Source: Geobacillus vulcani PSS1 | GTDB lineage: Bacteria; Bacillota; Bacilli; Bacillales; Anoxybacillaceae | Direction of reading: 5' to 3' | NCBI RefSeq assembly: GCF_000733845.1 | Contig: NZ_JPOI01000001.1 | Span: forward strand, 1-64,000 | Length of the DNA stretch: 64,000 bases | Part shown: positions 9,879-18,575 of the stretch, in pieces | Position numbering within the stretch: the stretch's first letter is position 1 | Layout of the letters: the number at the start of each line of letters is the position of its first letter | Program-made: the position numbers and the translations under genes | Notes under the pieces: generated by a model | The model's database searches: none | What the model was told of the DNA's origin: nothing | What the model saw: the letters and a program-made list of their open reading frames with translations, nothing else

Positions 9879-10622
9879 ATGGACTGGATGCTGTTTGTCC
9901 TCGTTGGGTTTGCTGCCTCATTCGTTGGTACATTAGCTGGCGGCGGCGGTTTCATTGGCATGCCCGTTCTGCTTATGCTCGGTGTTCCCATCCATCAAGC
10001 CATTTCCTCCGCCAAGTTTTCCAATACCATCAGCTCGTTTTCCAGCTTCTTCGTCTTGTTTCGCCGGCAAACCATTCACGGGAAACAACTGCTTCCGATC
10101 ATCCCGATCAGCCTCGGCGGGGGAGCCGCAGGTGGGGCCATCGCCTCGCTGTTGTCTGAACGAACGATGACCATTATCGCGATCATGTTGCTGTTGTTTG
10201 CCCTAGGCTTGCAATTTTTCAAAAAAAAGCCCAAATCATCGGCAACGGCCCCTGCTCTCCCAAAAACCTTCTATCCGGTTTTGTATGGCATTAGCGTCTA
10301 TGATGGCATGTTTGGCCCCGGCCAAGCCACCATGCTCATGTATGCCTACTTGCGCGCCGGCATGGATTATTTATCGGCCATGGCGCTGACAAGATTCCAA
10401 ACATTCATTAGCTGTTTTGGCGCACTGGCGTCTTATCTATACAGCGGCCATGTGAACTGGCACATCGCTCCGTTCTTGGCGATGGGATCATTGATCGGCG
10501 CCCAAGCATCGGTCCGGGTCGCACAAAAACTGAAACAACATCAGCTGCGCTTGATATTGCACACGATTACTTTTCTGCTCATTGTTCAGCTTCTTTTCGG
10601 CCTGGCTTCCGGCCGCCATTAG
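9879..10622 (+). CDS. TauE/SafE-family sulfite/organosulfur exporter-like membrane protein
   Basis: A 247-residue integral membrane protein with about eight predicted segments. The family Gly-rich motif GTLAGGGGFIGMPVLLMLG is in the first third, and GGGAAGGAIASLL and YDGMFGPGQATMLM follow. TauE/SafE proteins move sulfite, sulfonates or other small anions; the substrate cannot be told from sequence. ATG at 9879 has AAAGGAG 8 bases upstream. It is transcribed divergently from ccpC, and its 3' end overlaps the convergent darB by 44 bp. Confidence 0.85.
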   Translation: MDWMLFVLVGFAASFVGTLAGGGGFIGMPVLLMLGVPIHQAISSAKFSNTISSFSSFFVLFRRQTIHGKQLLPIIPISLGGGAAGGAIASLLSERTMTIIAIMLLLFALGLQFFKKKPKSSATAPALPKTFYPVLYGISVYDGMFGPGQATMLMYAYLRAGMDYLSAMALTRFQTFISCFGALASYLYSGHVNWHIAPFLAMGSLIGAQASVRVAQKLKQHQLRLILHTITFLLIVQLLFGLASGRH

Positions 10623-11052
10623 ACCTCTGCAGCCGTTTATTCAGTTGTTTCAGTATTTCCCGGCGAGTGAAAATGCCTGCAAAATAACCATCGTCATTTT
10701 CCACACAGACAAACGGATGGTTGACAATCAGCCCGATGGCCTTCGTCAGGCTGTCGTTAAGCCGCAGGCGCGGAATGTTTCGGTTCATCACTTCTTCCAC
10801 CTTCATCGTCTCGAGCCGTTCAAATTCGATGCGCTCCAATCCTAAAATCGCATCCATCATCATCGTCATGCTGATCAGCCCGTGAAGCTTATAAGATGTG
10901 TCCAATACCGGAATCGCCGAATAGCCGGTTTTCGTCAAGACGAGCAGCGCATGGTCCAAATAATTTCCCGGCTGCACATGCGCCACTTTATCCGCCGGAA
11001 TCAGAAAGGACTTCACAGTCATTTGCATGAAATCATTGTGTTCCCATGTCAT
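10579..11052 (-). CDS. darB: c-di-AMP-binding CBS domain protein DarB (YkuL/CbpB)
   Basis: In B. subtilis and Listeria this small CBS-pair protein binds c-di-AMP. In the apo form it stimulates the (p)ppGpp synthetase Rel and pyruvate carboxylase. Two CBS motifs are visible: HALLVLTKTGYSAIPVLD at residues 31-48 and LTKAIGLIVNHPFVCVEND in the second half. KVAHVQPGNYLDHALLVLTK closely follows B. subtilis YkuL. The start at 11052 gives 157 residues and an N-terminus of family length; a longer frame begins at 11148. Location beside ccpC supports the call. KtrC, another likely c-di-AMP target, is nearby. Confidence 0.83.
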   Translation of the reverse strand: MTWEHNDFMQMTVKSFLIPADKVAHVQPGNYLDHALLVLTKTGYSAIPVLDTSYKLHGLISMTMMMDAILGLERIEFERLETMKVEEVMNRNIPRLRLNDSLTKAIGLIVNHPFVCVENDDGYFAGIFTRREILKQLNKRLQRSNGGRKPGRKEAEQ

Positions 11053-11105
11053 GCCGATGTCCCGCCTTTCTTCTGCATCTTCTCCTCTCCACACTGTTAT
11101 CATAC

Positions 11106-11135
11106 CATAAAAAAGACTATCGCTTCCTGCGATAG
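11106..11135 (-). terminator. Terminator after the 65-residue protein gene
   Basis: Minus strand: CTATCGC and GCGATAG arms around AGGAA are followed by TCTTTTTT. Confidence 0.75.
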
Positions 11136-11154
11136 CGATAGCGCACAATGACTT

Positions 11155-11352
11155 TTATCCTTCCTCTGTCAACAGGCGGTCGTATAAACGCAACAGCTGC
11201 CGGTGCCGGTGTTCATCGACCGCCTTGTCTCCGTTTTCGATATCCGCCAGCTCGGAGCGGATGAGTTCAAGTGCATATTGCTGGCTGAACAAAACGTCAA
11301 GCAATAACGCCGCCTCCTCGTCTGACAGCCTCGGCAGCAACCGCTTGGCCAT
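11155..11352 (-). CDS. Small conserved hypothetical protein
   Basis: A 65-residue soluble, helical, charged protein (MAKRLLPRLSDEEAALLLDV). ATG at 11352 has AAGGGGG with 7-base spacing. It sits between darB and the ykuI region, where B. subtilis has small genes such as ykzF, which could be its counterpart; I cannot confirm this from sequence alone. It has its own terminator. No motif is recognised. Confidence 0.7.
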   Translation of the reverse strand: MAKRLLPRLSDEEAALLLDVLFSQQYALELIRSELADIENGDKAVDEHRHRQLLRLYDRLLTEEG

Positions 11353-11504
11353 CCTCATTCCCCCTTTGCCTCTTCCGCTTCCATATATATTCGCTGGCAA
11401 AGGAAAAAAGTCGTGGAAAAAACCGTCATTTCGAGACGATCAAAAAACGGTTTTCTTTCCTTAAAGCAGACAGATGCGTAATATTTTGTGCATGGCAGCC
11501 ATCA

Positions 11505-11532
11505 AAAAAGGTGCCCCCTCTGTTGGGACACC
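11505..11532 (-). terminator. Terminator after the small membrane protein gene
   Basis: Minus strand: AGGTGTCCC and GGGGGCACCT arms around AACAGA are followed by TTTTTT. Confidence 0.75.
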
Positions 11533-11538
11533 TTCTGC

Positions 11539-11772
11539 TCAATAATATCGAAGCGCCAAATAACCGATGGCAAACACAGCGAGCAAGACGGCGAGCACAT
11601 ACGCAAGCAATATTGGGTTGCGCAAATAGGCATGCTCCTCAACCGCTTTCGGGATCGGTCCGTCAAGCTCTCCTTGCCATCGCTGCTGGCGGCCGAGGCG
11701 GACCGTATAAACGAATCCGATGACCGCAATCAATACAGAGAGGATCGATAATACGAAAATCAGCTGTGCCAT
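11539..11772 (-). CDS. Small two-segment membrane protein
   Basis: A 77-residue protein with two hydrophobic segments, residues 4-23 (LIFVLSILSVLIAVIGFVYT) and about 55-75 near the C-terminus, joined by a polar stretch. ATG at 11772 has GAGGTG upstream. Family and function are not recognised. It lies alone between the small gene at 11155 and ykuI. Confidence 0.7.
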   Translation of the reverse strand: MAQLIFVLSILSVLIAVIGFVYTVRLGRQQRWQGELDGPIPKAVEEHAYLRNPILLAYVLAVLLAVFAIGYLALRYY

Positions 11773-11820
11773 ATGTTTCACCTCATGCTTACTTTTCCGC
11801 AATGAGGCGATTTTATGCAG

Positions 11821-13038
11821 TCAATAATGGGCGTCATGCTCGAACAAGTAGCTGTACGACAAGTCGATAAACAAATAATGGCGCTCATCGATCGGATACG
11901 AATACGTCCGGATCGTTTCCCCTGTTTCAATATCCGTGTATAAATCGGACAAAATCCCTCTTCGACGCGAGCGCATCCGAATAATGTTTTCCAAAAAATA
12001 CGGGCGCCAGCTCCAGTTTTTCATATAATATTGCGGCTGAAGCTCCCATCGGGCGCCGCGCTTGAACATATTGCCCGATTGCTGGAAGCCGTCCTCATCA
12101 CAAACATAAATGCGGAAGCAAACATCGTCGAGCTCGCCGGCCAACAGGGAAATGAGCTCGTTAAAATCGGCGGCTTTTTTGTATTTGCCAAGCAACGCGC
12201 TGATCCGCTGCTGAAACTGCTCAGCAATTTGATACAGCGTTTCAAGCTTTTTCTTCTCCTGCTGGATGAAGCGATGGCACTCTTGGCGGAGCAAGTCTTT
12301 CAGCAAATCGCGCGGCACGACCTCAGGAGCCGGCTTGGCCAAATAATACCCTTGATAATAGCGGCCGCCATGCCGCCAAGCATACTGAAGTTGAAACGAC
12401 GTTTCGATGTCCTCATACAACAACGTCGCGCCAATTTTACGCGCCAACAACGAAATCGAGTGAACGATTTCTTGGTATGCTTGGTGGACAGATGTTTTCC
12501 GCAATTCGCGCAAATCGATTTTTAAAATGTCAGGCGACAAGACGCCAATCCGCTCAAGATGAATGCTATGTTCAGCGATGTTGTCGACCGCCACCTTAAC
12601 GCCGTATGTACGAAGATACGTCAATAAATGGCTGAGCTGATCGACGTCTCCTTTGAAATGCTGCTCATTGATTTCCAAAATAATGCGGCTAAGCGCCAAC
12701 CCTTTCGCTTCATAGGTGAGAAGCAGCTGCAAAAACGATTCGCCGCGGTCAAGCATCAGCAAGTTGGCGTCGCGGTTTAAAAAAATGAGCAGCGTTTGAT
12801 CATCAAGCGACAGAAAATAGTCGAGCGCCTTTTTTGTGATCACATCATCCACTTCGATGCGAAATTCTTCTGGAATGGTTTCATCGTGAAAAAACGGCCC
12901 AAGACTGACCGGCCCTGTTTCCGTTTGAAACCGACCGAGTACTTCATAGCCAATAACTCCATGCTCGTCAGCGCTGAAGATCGGCTGATAGTGGGGGATC
13001 ACCTGCGGCAAGTTGGCCATAACGTCTAATGCATCCAT
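11821..13038 (-). CDS. ykuI: EAL-domain protein YkuI with degenerate active site
   Basis: A 405-residue protein with an N-terminal EAL domain (about 1-240), a helical linker and a C-terminal PAS/Cache-like YkuI_C domain (about 250-400). The catalytic signature is altered: EVLGR (residues 32-36) replaces EALxR, and DNIAEHS replaces the DDFGxG region. B. subtilis YkuI likewise binds c-di-GMP but shows no clear phosphodiesterase activity, so a c-di-GMP sensor role is inferred. ATG at 13038 has GAGGTG with 6-base spacing. A c-di-GMP-synthesising operon lies 3 kb away at 16144-20200. Confidence 0.85.
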   Translation of the reverse strand: MDALDVMANLPQVIPHYQPIFSADEHGVIGYEVLGRFQTETGPVSLGPFFHDETIPEEFRIEVDDVITKKALDYFLSLDDQTLLIFLNRDANLLMLDRGESFLQLLLTYEAKGLALSRIILEINEQHFKGDVDQLSHLLTYLRTYGVKVAVDNIAEHSIHLERIGVLSPDILKIDLRELRKTSVHQAYQEIVHSISLLARKIGATLLYEDIETSFQLQYAWRHGGRYYQGYYLAKPAPEVVPRDLLKDLLRQECHRFIQQEKKKLETLYQIAEQFQQRISALLGKYKKAADFNELISLLAGELDDVCFRIYVCDEDGFQQSGNMFKRGARWELQPQYYMKNWSWRPYFLENIIRMRSRRRGILSDLYTDIETGETIRTYSYPIDERHYLFIDLSYSYLFEHDAHY

Positions 13039-13104
13039 CGCGCTCACCTCATTTTGTCAACCCTCTCTGCCTCTATTATAGCATAACTGTCCCAATCCCC
13101 CGCG

Positions 13105-13140
13105 CAAAAAAGCGGATTCCTTGCCATACAAGGAATCCGC
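13105..13140 (-). terminator. Terminator after fadH
   Basis: Minus strand: perfect 12-bp arms GCGGATTCCTTG and CAAGGAATCCGC are followed by TTTTTTG. Confidence 0.85.
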
Positions 13141-13248
13141 TCGCACCCAAGGACCGTTTGCAACCAAACAAGAGCGATTTTTCCTAAACGCCTCCTTTTC
13201 ACCGCAGAGGCGCAGGTCTTGCCGCAAGGTTCTTCGCAGCAAATGTTG

Positions 13249-14016
13249 CTAAAACGGACGCCGATTCAGCCATTGACCGCCGTCGACGGTGATGCAGGCA
13301 CCGTTGATGTAAGCGGCTTCATCCGAAAGCAAAAACGAAGCGACCGCCGCGATCTCTTCCGGCGTTCCGAGCCGCCCAAGCGGCACGCTTTCCAACGTCA
13401 TCCGCTCCGCTTCTTCCGACTCCCAAAGGCGTTCCGCCCCTCCTGTGCGCTCGATCGGCCCCGGAGCGATGGCATTGACGCGGAATCCGTATTTCTTCCC
13501 CCACTCGACCGCGAGCGTGCGCGTCATCGCCAACACTCCGGCTTTGGCGCAGGCGGAATGAATGACCCCGGCGCCGGCATGCCAAGCGTACGTCGCGATA
13601 ATGTTGATGATGTTGCCTTTCAAACCGCGTTGAATCCAGTAGTTGCCAACTTCCCGACTGCAGTAAAACGTGCCGTTCAACACAATATTGATGACGCTGT
13701 TCCAACCGTTGATGGACAACTTTTCCGCCGGGCAGATAAAATTGCCGGCCGCATTGTTGATAAGGGCATCGATGCGGCCGAATTCCGCATCAGTTCGCTC
13801 CACCATGTGCGCCACTTGTTCCGGGTTGCGCACATCCATCGGGATCGTAAGCACTTTCCCTCCATCCGGCGCGGCGATTTCCCGCTTGGCCTCTTCAAGC
13901 GCCTCGGCCCGCCTTCCCGTAATGACGACGTTTGCCCCCTCAGAAACAAACCGCTTCGCCATATATTTCCCCATTCCGCTCGACCCGCCGGTTACAATAA
14001 TGACTTTTCCATTCAT
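13249..14016 (-). CDS. fadH: 2,4-dienoyl-CoA reductase (SDR family)
   Basis: Reduces 2,4-dienoyl-CoA with NADPH during breakdown of unsaturated fatty acids. The 255-residue protein has the cofactor motif TGGSSGMGKYMA at residues 9-20 and NNAAGNF near residue 90. HSACAKAGV replaces the usual YxxxK, the pattern seen in dienoyl-CoA reductases. B. subtilis fadH (ykuF) occupies the same place near ykuI and ykuE, which supports the call. It is followed by a strong terminator. Confidence 0.85.
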   Translation of the reverse strand: MNGKVIIVTGGSSGMGKYMAKRFVSEGANVVITGRRAEALEEAKREIAAPDGGKVLTIPMDVRNPEQVAHMVERTDAEFGRIDALINNAAGNFICPAEKLSINGWNSVINIVLNGTFYCSREVGNYWIQRGLKGNIINIIATYAWHAGAGVIHSACAKAGVLAMTRTLAVEWGKKYGFRVNAIAPGPIERTGGAERLWESEEAERMTLESVPLGRLGTPEEIAAVASFLLSDEAAYINGACITVDGGQWLNRRPF

Positions 14017-14059
14017 CTTTTTCTCCCCCTATGAGTGATGATTCATTCATATTTTTATC

Positions 14060-14302
14060 ATACTACATGATTATGGAATATTCGATATTTTTTATAAGTA
14101 AAATGTTTGTGGGAGAAAAAAACAGGTTCCTGATTGGGCATAATAAAGAACCTGGCGGATATGTAAGCAAAATCGATGAAACGATGTCCTCCAACAGGGC
14201 AGACATCAGGTCAGCGAAAATGTTCTGTAAGGCACGGAATCACTCCATCTCCATCTCTTTCAATGTCAAGGATTTGGTGATACAATGTTGTTGAAATTCC
14301 AT
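14060..14302 (-). pseudogene. Decayed transposase N-terminal fragment, possibly ISLre2 family
   Basis: Minus strand: an ATG at 14302 with GGAGGGAGAG upstream gives MEFQQHCITKSLTLKEMEME, then a TGA. The frame continues as FRALQNIFADLMSALLEDI and is soon lost. This resembles the start of ISLre2-type transposases as I remember them, but I cannot run a search. No terminal repeats or downstream transposase sequence are seen, so it would be a truncated relic. It is the only coding-like signal in the 600-bp gap between fadH and ykuE. Confidence 0.35.
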
Positions 14303-14618
14303 GGGCTCTCTCCCTCCTAATTCTTGGTTGTTTTTCGCCAATCACCATCATAGCAGAGAGAGTCCTTTTTGCATATGTTTTGCTTTTCACCCTGCCACGC
14401 TTCGCCTGATAGCCCCAACGAGCGTTGTGAACAAACGTCTGCAACTCTCATCGGAGATCATTCTGGAATTTCACCCACAACTATTTTCCCCACACAGAAG
14501 TGGGTTTTCTCGCTCGCATTTCTTAGTAAATGGAATATTCGAACATCTTAGTCCTCCTATTGTCCTTCTCCCTCTTTTTTCGTTATAATAGAGCTGCTTG
14601 TGAAAGGACGGCGAAACG
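14303..14618. other. Intergenic region upstream of ykuE
   Basis: About 315 bp with no convincing gene. GTTATAATAG at 14581-14590 supplies a plausible -10 box for the phosphoesterase gene at 14619. CACTTCTGTGTGGGG / CCCCACACAGAAGTG text near 14492-14507 is a single copy, not a repeat. Confidence 0.4.
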
Positions 14619-15488
14619 ATGCACCATATTGAAACAACCAAACTAAGCCGGCGCGCTTTTTTGAAAAAGCTGACGCGCACAAGTTTCAGTGCAGCGCTGA
14701 TGATGGCGGCCACCTATGGCTACGCGCGTTGGATTGAACCGGCTGAGCTGACCGTGACGCACCATGCGCTGTCGCATCCGCTCATCCCAAAGTCGTTTGC
14801 CGGCGTCAAGTTGTTGCAGTTTAGCGATCTTCATCTCGGCCATTATTATGGTTTGGAACGCTTTTACCGCATTATCGGCCGCATCAACGAACTCAGGCCC
14901 GATCTTGTCGTCTTCACGGGCGACTTGCTTCATGAAGCAAATCGGTATCCGCACGCTGACGCGGTCGCTGAGGCGTTGGCCGGCATCCGCGCCCCGCTCG
15001 GGAAATTCAGCATATACGGAAACCATGACCACGGCGGCTACGGAACAGATATTTACCGCCGACTGATGGAACGGGCGGGCTTCCGGCTTTTGGTCAACGA
15101 GCACGTCCTTGTGCGCCGCGGGCAGGACGCCATCGCCATCGCCGGCAGTGATGATCTAATGCTCGGCCGGCCGAATTGGGCCAAAATGATCGCCGGCGTC
15201 CCCCGAGCTACGTACACGATCGCTCTCGTTCATGAACCGGACAGCGCTCTTGAGACGAGCCGCTATCCGATTCACGTCCAACTGTCCGGCCATAGCCACG
15301 GCGGGCAAATTCAGTTGCCGTTGATCGGACCACTCATCACGCCACCGCTGTCCGAGCGGTATTATGAAGGGTTTTATCACATCGGCGGGCTCTTGTTGTA
15401 CGTCAACCGCGGTCTGGGTACGACACGGGTGCCGCTCCGCTTCTTCGCCCCGCCGGAGTTGACCGTTTTTTCGCTTGCTCCCGGCTAG
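14619..15488 (+). CDS. ykuE: Tat-exported metallophosphoesterase YkuE
   Basis: A 289-residue calcineurin-like phosphoesterase. The N-terminus has a textbook twin-arginine signal, SRRAFLKK at residues 10-17 followed by a hydrophobic stretch, so it should be exported folded by Tat. Metal-binding motifs are FSDLHLGH, VVFTGDLLHE, YGNHDHGG and SGHSHGGQ. B. subtilis YkuE is a Tat substrate bound to the cell wall. The natural substrate is unknown. The gene order with fadH upstream and ykyB downstream matches B. subtilis. Confidence 0.9.
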   Translation: MHHIETTKLSRRAFLKKLTRTSFSAALMMAATYGYARWIEPAELTVTHHALSHPLIPKSFAGVKLLQFSDLHLGHYYGLERFYRIIGRINELRPDLVVFTGDLLHEANRYPHADAVAEALAGIRAPLGKFSIYGNHDHGGYGTDIYRRLMERAGFRLLVNEHVLVRRGQDAIAIAGSDDLMLGRPNWAKMIAGVPRATYTIALVHEPDSALETSRYPIHVQLSGHSHGGQIQLPLIGPLITPPLSERYYEGFYHIGGLLLYVNRGLGTTRVPLRFFAPPELTVFSLAPG

Positions 15489-15554
15489 AAGTAGGACAAA
15501 CCGCCAACAACGCGCTTCCTATGTTATAATAGAAAGAAAAAAGGAGACATGCCG

Positions 15555-15989
15555 ATGAAACCGTTGCAATTGACGGTCGACAATATTGCCAAAGCGATTT
15601 TTACCGTCAACCGCCATGCCAAAACCGCTTTGAATCCTTCATTTCTTTATCTTCTAAAGAAAAAGGCGATTGAAAAGCTGCTTGAGGAGGGCAAGGCGAA
15701 AAAAGTCGGCCTCCATTTTTCCCGCAATCCGAAATACAGCCAACAGCAATCCGACGTGCTCGTTGCCGTCGGCGACTACTACTTCCACATCCCACCGACA
15801 AAACAAGATTTCGCCGTCCTTCCGCACCTTGGCGCTCTCAACGATTCGTACCGCAACCCTCCGACTCGGATGCCGCTGTCAGAGGCCAAAGCCATTCTCA
15901 TCGCCTACACCGGACTAAAAGAAAAGCCAGAACAAAAGCCGAAACGGCTGACAAGACCCGTATTTAAACGGCTCGGCGACCGCTATTAA
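15555..15989 (+). CDS. ykyB: YkyB family protein
   Basis: A 144-residue conserved Bacillaceae protein of unknown function, basic at the C-terminus (PEQKPKRLTRPVFKR). ATG at 15555 is preferred to 15549 because AAGGAG lies 8 bases upstream; the first ATG is only 2 bases from it. It is next to ykuE as in B. subtilis. No catalytic motif is seen. Confidence 0.8.
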   Translation: MKPLQLTVDNIAKAIFTVNRHAKTALNPSFLYLLKKKAIEKLLEEGKAKKVGLHFSRNPKYSQQQSDVLVAVGDYYFHIPPTKQDFAVLPHLGALNDSYRNPPTRMPLSEAKAILIAYTGLKEKPEQKPKRLTRPVFKRLGDRY

Positions 15990-16018
15990 GCGGACCGCCG
16001 AGCCGTGGCCTGGCTTTT
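15969..16018. terminator. Long hairpin terminator straddling the ykyB stop
   Basis: CGGCTCGGCG and CGCCGAGCCG enclose an inner CCGCT/AGCGG stem, and the hairpin contains the stop codon. A short T-rich tail (GGCTTTTCG) follows. The next gene is convergent. Confidence 0.6.
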
Positions 16019-16143
16019 CGCTTTGAATTCATCATGTTTTCGTAAATATTCCTCTTTTTGTTCGATCACGACCGCTTGGGAAGACATGCACTGGTTCGTC
16101 AAGCCGAGGCGCAGCCTTTTCCGCTCTATTCTCTACCTATTGT

Positions 16144-17553
16144 TTACGCCGATACTCCTTTTCGTTTGATACTCCCCCATTGCTTTTTCCGGCGAACAGC
16201 GTCGATCACCCCTTCACACCGCCACCAGGCTGTAAGCGGTCGGTACCAAAGCGTCTCCGTCAATGAGAAGAAGAAAAGCCACACTAAATCAGAGACGTTC
16301 GGGAACTTCCGCTCAGTCCATTCTTCAAGCAAGACGGCAGCCGCTGACAACAGCGAACCGTACAAAACCGAAACCGTCAGCAAAAGAAGCGCGAATTCGA
16401 CGTACAAGTTTCCGAGAAACAAGGAGCAAACAACGACCATATAGCCGATCAACTCCATGACCGGGCCGAGAAGTTCAATGAACCAAAAATACGGCAGCGA
16501 AAGAAGGCCGATGGAGCCGTACTTCGGATTGAACAGCAACGACCGATGGCGCCATAAACTCTCAAGCAGCCCGCGATGCCAGCGCCGCCGCTGCCGACGC
16601 AAATCCCCATACGTTTCCGGCGCTTCCGTCCAGCAAACTGGGTCGGGGATGTAGATGATTTTTTTCGTCTCGTTTTTTTCCCGCGCCAGTCGATGCAGAC
16701 GCACAACGAGTTCCATATCCTCGCCAGCGGTATCGGCATATCCCCCCGCTTCCATCACCCACGGTTTGGAAAAGACGCCGAATGCCCCGGAGACAATCAG
16801 CAACAAGTTGTGTCGGCTTAAGCCGAGACGGCCGAGCAAAAACGCGCGCAAATATTCAATCGTTTGCATAATGACGAGCGGACGCCGCGACAAACCGACC
16901 TTGACGATTTCACCGCGTTCAATCCGACAGCCGTTGGCGACCCGGACCGTCCCTCCAGAAGCAATGACCTCTCCGTCGGATTCAAGCATCGGTTTCATCA
17001 CCTTCAAAAACGCGCGCCGCTCAAGGACAGAATCACCGTCGATGGAGCAAATGTATGGGTAGCGGGCAGCGTTGATTCCGGCGTTCAACGCATCGGCTTT
17101 CCCGCCGTTTTCTTTATCCAACACAAACAAATGCGGGTAATCGGGTGACTGGTAAACCGCCTTGATTTCCTTTGCCGCCAGCTGGCGGCGAATGACGCGA
17201 TAGATTGGCTGCAGGTGGAAGTGCTCGATCAACCGCTCAAGCGTTCTGTCGGTTGAGCCGTCGTTAATGACGATCACTTCATACTCCGGGTATTCAATGG
17301 CGAGCAGTGACCGCACCGAGCCGACGATGCCCGCTTCCTCATTATAAGCGGGGACGAGGATGGACACCGGTTTTGCATAGCTCGCATCGAGCAATTCTTC
17401 ATACGGCTCCCAATCGTCGAGGCGATGGACGCGGCGCAAGTGAATGAAGGCGGCAACAAGCAAAAACGTATAAAAAAGGAGAACGATGGTCATATAAACG
17501 AGCACAACATGCCCGACCGTCAAGAGGAACCCCCGCCATGCTTCCACCATCAT
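16144..17553 (-). CDS. Processive family 2 glycosyltransferase (membrane)
   Basis: A 469-residue GT2 enzyme of the hyaluronan/poly-GlcNAc/cellulose synthase type, likely polymerising and extruding a polysaccharide. An N-terminal membrane segment (about 8-35) precedes the catalytic domain with PVSILVPAYNEE, VINDGSTDRT, CSIDGDSVL, GEDMELVVRL and the processive motif QRRRW. Three or four membrane segments follow. The start codon overlaps the stop of the HEAT gene (ATGA), so the two are translationally coupled. It is the last gene of a three-gene operon with a diguanylate cyclase. The sugar product is unknown. Confidence 0.85.
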   Translation of the reverse strand: MMVEAWRGFLLTVGHVVLVYMTIVLLFYTFLLVAAFIHLRRVHRLDDWEPYEELLDASYAKPVSILVPAYNEEAGIVGSVRSLLAIEYPEYEVIVINDGSTDRTLERLIEHFHLQPIYRVIRRQLAAKEIKAVYQSPDYPHLFVLDKENGGKADALNAGINAARYPYICSIDGDSVLERRAFLKVMKPMLESDGEVIASGGTVRVANGCRIERGEIVKVGLSRRPLVIMQTIEYLRAFLLGRLGLSRHNLLLIVSGAFGVFSKPWVMEAGGYADTAGEDMELVVRLHRLAREKNETKKIIYIPDPVCWTEAPETYGDLRRQRRRWHRGLLESLWRHRSLLFNPKYGSIGLLSLPYFWFIELLGPVMELIGYMVVVCSLFLGNLYVEFALLLLTVSVLYGSLLSAAAVLLEEWTERKFPNVSDLVWLFFFSLTETLWYRPLTAWWRCEGVIDAVRRKKQWGSIKRKGVSA

Positions 17554-18575
17554 CCCTCCCCTTGAAGCCATTGCTTCGCCATGTCGCGGGCGTAACGATC
17601 GGCCGCTGTGCGCGCCGCTGTACGCAACACGGCCCGACCGCCTGGCAGACGGGCGATGGCCGCCGCTGCTTCGGAACGAACGACAAATGAGCGATCACCT
17701 AGCCGCTCATAAAGCAAGGGGAGAAGCCGCTCTTCACGGCATTTTCCCGCAAGACGAGCGGCCATCAGCCGCTCTTGCCAATGGGGCGAGCACAAGTGAC
17801 GCTCGAGCCTCGCCGCTTCAAGCGGCATGCCGATTTCCGCCATCGCCTTAAGCGCGCGAACACGAAGCTCCAACTCATCTGATGTCAACAGCTCCAGCAA
17901 AAACGATCGCTCCCCTCGTCGGCGGATGCCAATCATGTCGATGAACGCGCATTTCCCTGCCCGCGGCAGCTCATCAAATCGTTGTTCCACCTGTCGAAGC
18001 AGCCGCTCGCTCATATGGCCAAAAATGACTCGGTACGTAAATTCCGTCAATTCGTATTTTGGCTCGAGCACGTAAGCCACAACCGGGCTATAGTCAAATT
18101 GGGCGAAAATAGCCAACAGCTTTGCTTCTTCTCCTCTCGTCACCCGGTCGGAGCGGTACAGCCGCTCCATCTCCGGCAGCATCGCCTTCACCTGCAAATC
18201 CTCGATCAAAAACAGCGCGTTCATCCGCTCGCTCCAATGGCGGCTTGACAGCCTTCGGCGCAGCCATCCTTGAAAATGCATCTCCGCCAAAGTTCGAATT
18301 CGCTCCTGCACTTGCTCTCCTTTCAAGAGTGAAGCAAAATGGTCAAGGAGCTCCATCATCGCTTCACGCTCAAGCGGTGAAGACGGCAAAGGCAGCTGCT
18401 CCTCTTCACCGAGCAAATAACGAAGCAGCGGAAGGTGGTATCGTTCCTTCAGAGCGCACAGCTGAGCCTGGCGGCGGTTTTCCCGCCACTTTTGCACAAC
18501 CAAATAGAGAAACAAGCTTACCAACAGCGCAAGGAAAACGGCCGTTGCGGCCAAGGCGGCCAACAGCGCCATCAT
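17550..18575 (-). CDS. Membrane-anchored HEAT-repeat protein
   Basis: A 341-residue protein with one N-terminal membrane segment (residues 2-28) followed by helical repeats of HEAT type, such as LRVRALKAMAEIGMPLEAAR and RSFVVRSEAAAAIARLPGG. Such repeats serve as protein docking surfaces. It lies between a diguanylate cyclase and a processive glycosyltransferase with ATGA overlaps on both sides, so a role as adaptor in a polysaccharide synthase complex is inferred. The start at 18575 has AAAGGAG 8 bases upstream. Confidence 0.8.
   Translation of the reverse strand: MMALLAALAATAVFLALLVSLFLYLVVQKWRENRRQAQLCALKERYHLPLLRYLLGEEEQLPLPSSPLEREAMMELLDHFASLLKGEQVQERIRTLAEMHFQGWLRRRLSSRHWSERMNALFLIEDLQVKAMLPEMERLYRSDRVTRGEEAKLLAIFAQFDYSPVVAYVLEPKYELTEFTYRVIFGHMSERLLRQVEQRFDELPRAGKCAFIDMIGIRRRGERSFLLELLTSDELELRVRALKAMAEIGMPLEAARLERHLCSPHWQERLMAARLAGKCREERLLPLLYERLGDRSFVVRSEAAAAIARLPGGRAVLRTAARTAADRYARDMAKQWLQGEG

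Noticed and set aside
14031..14294. Plus-strand frame near 14031-14294 as a gene
   Set aside because: No ribosome site; lies over the minus-strand transposase-like relic.
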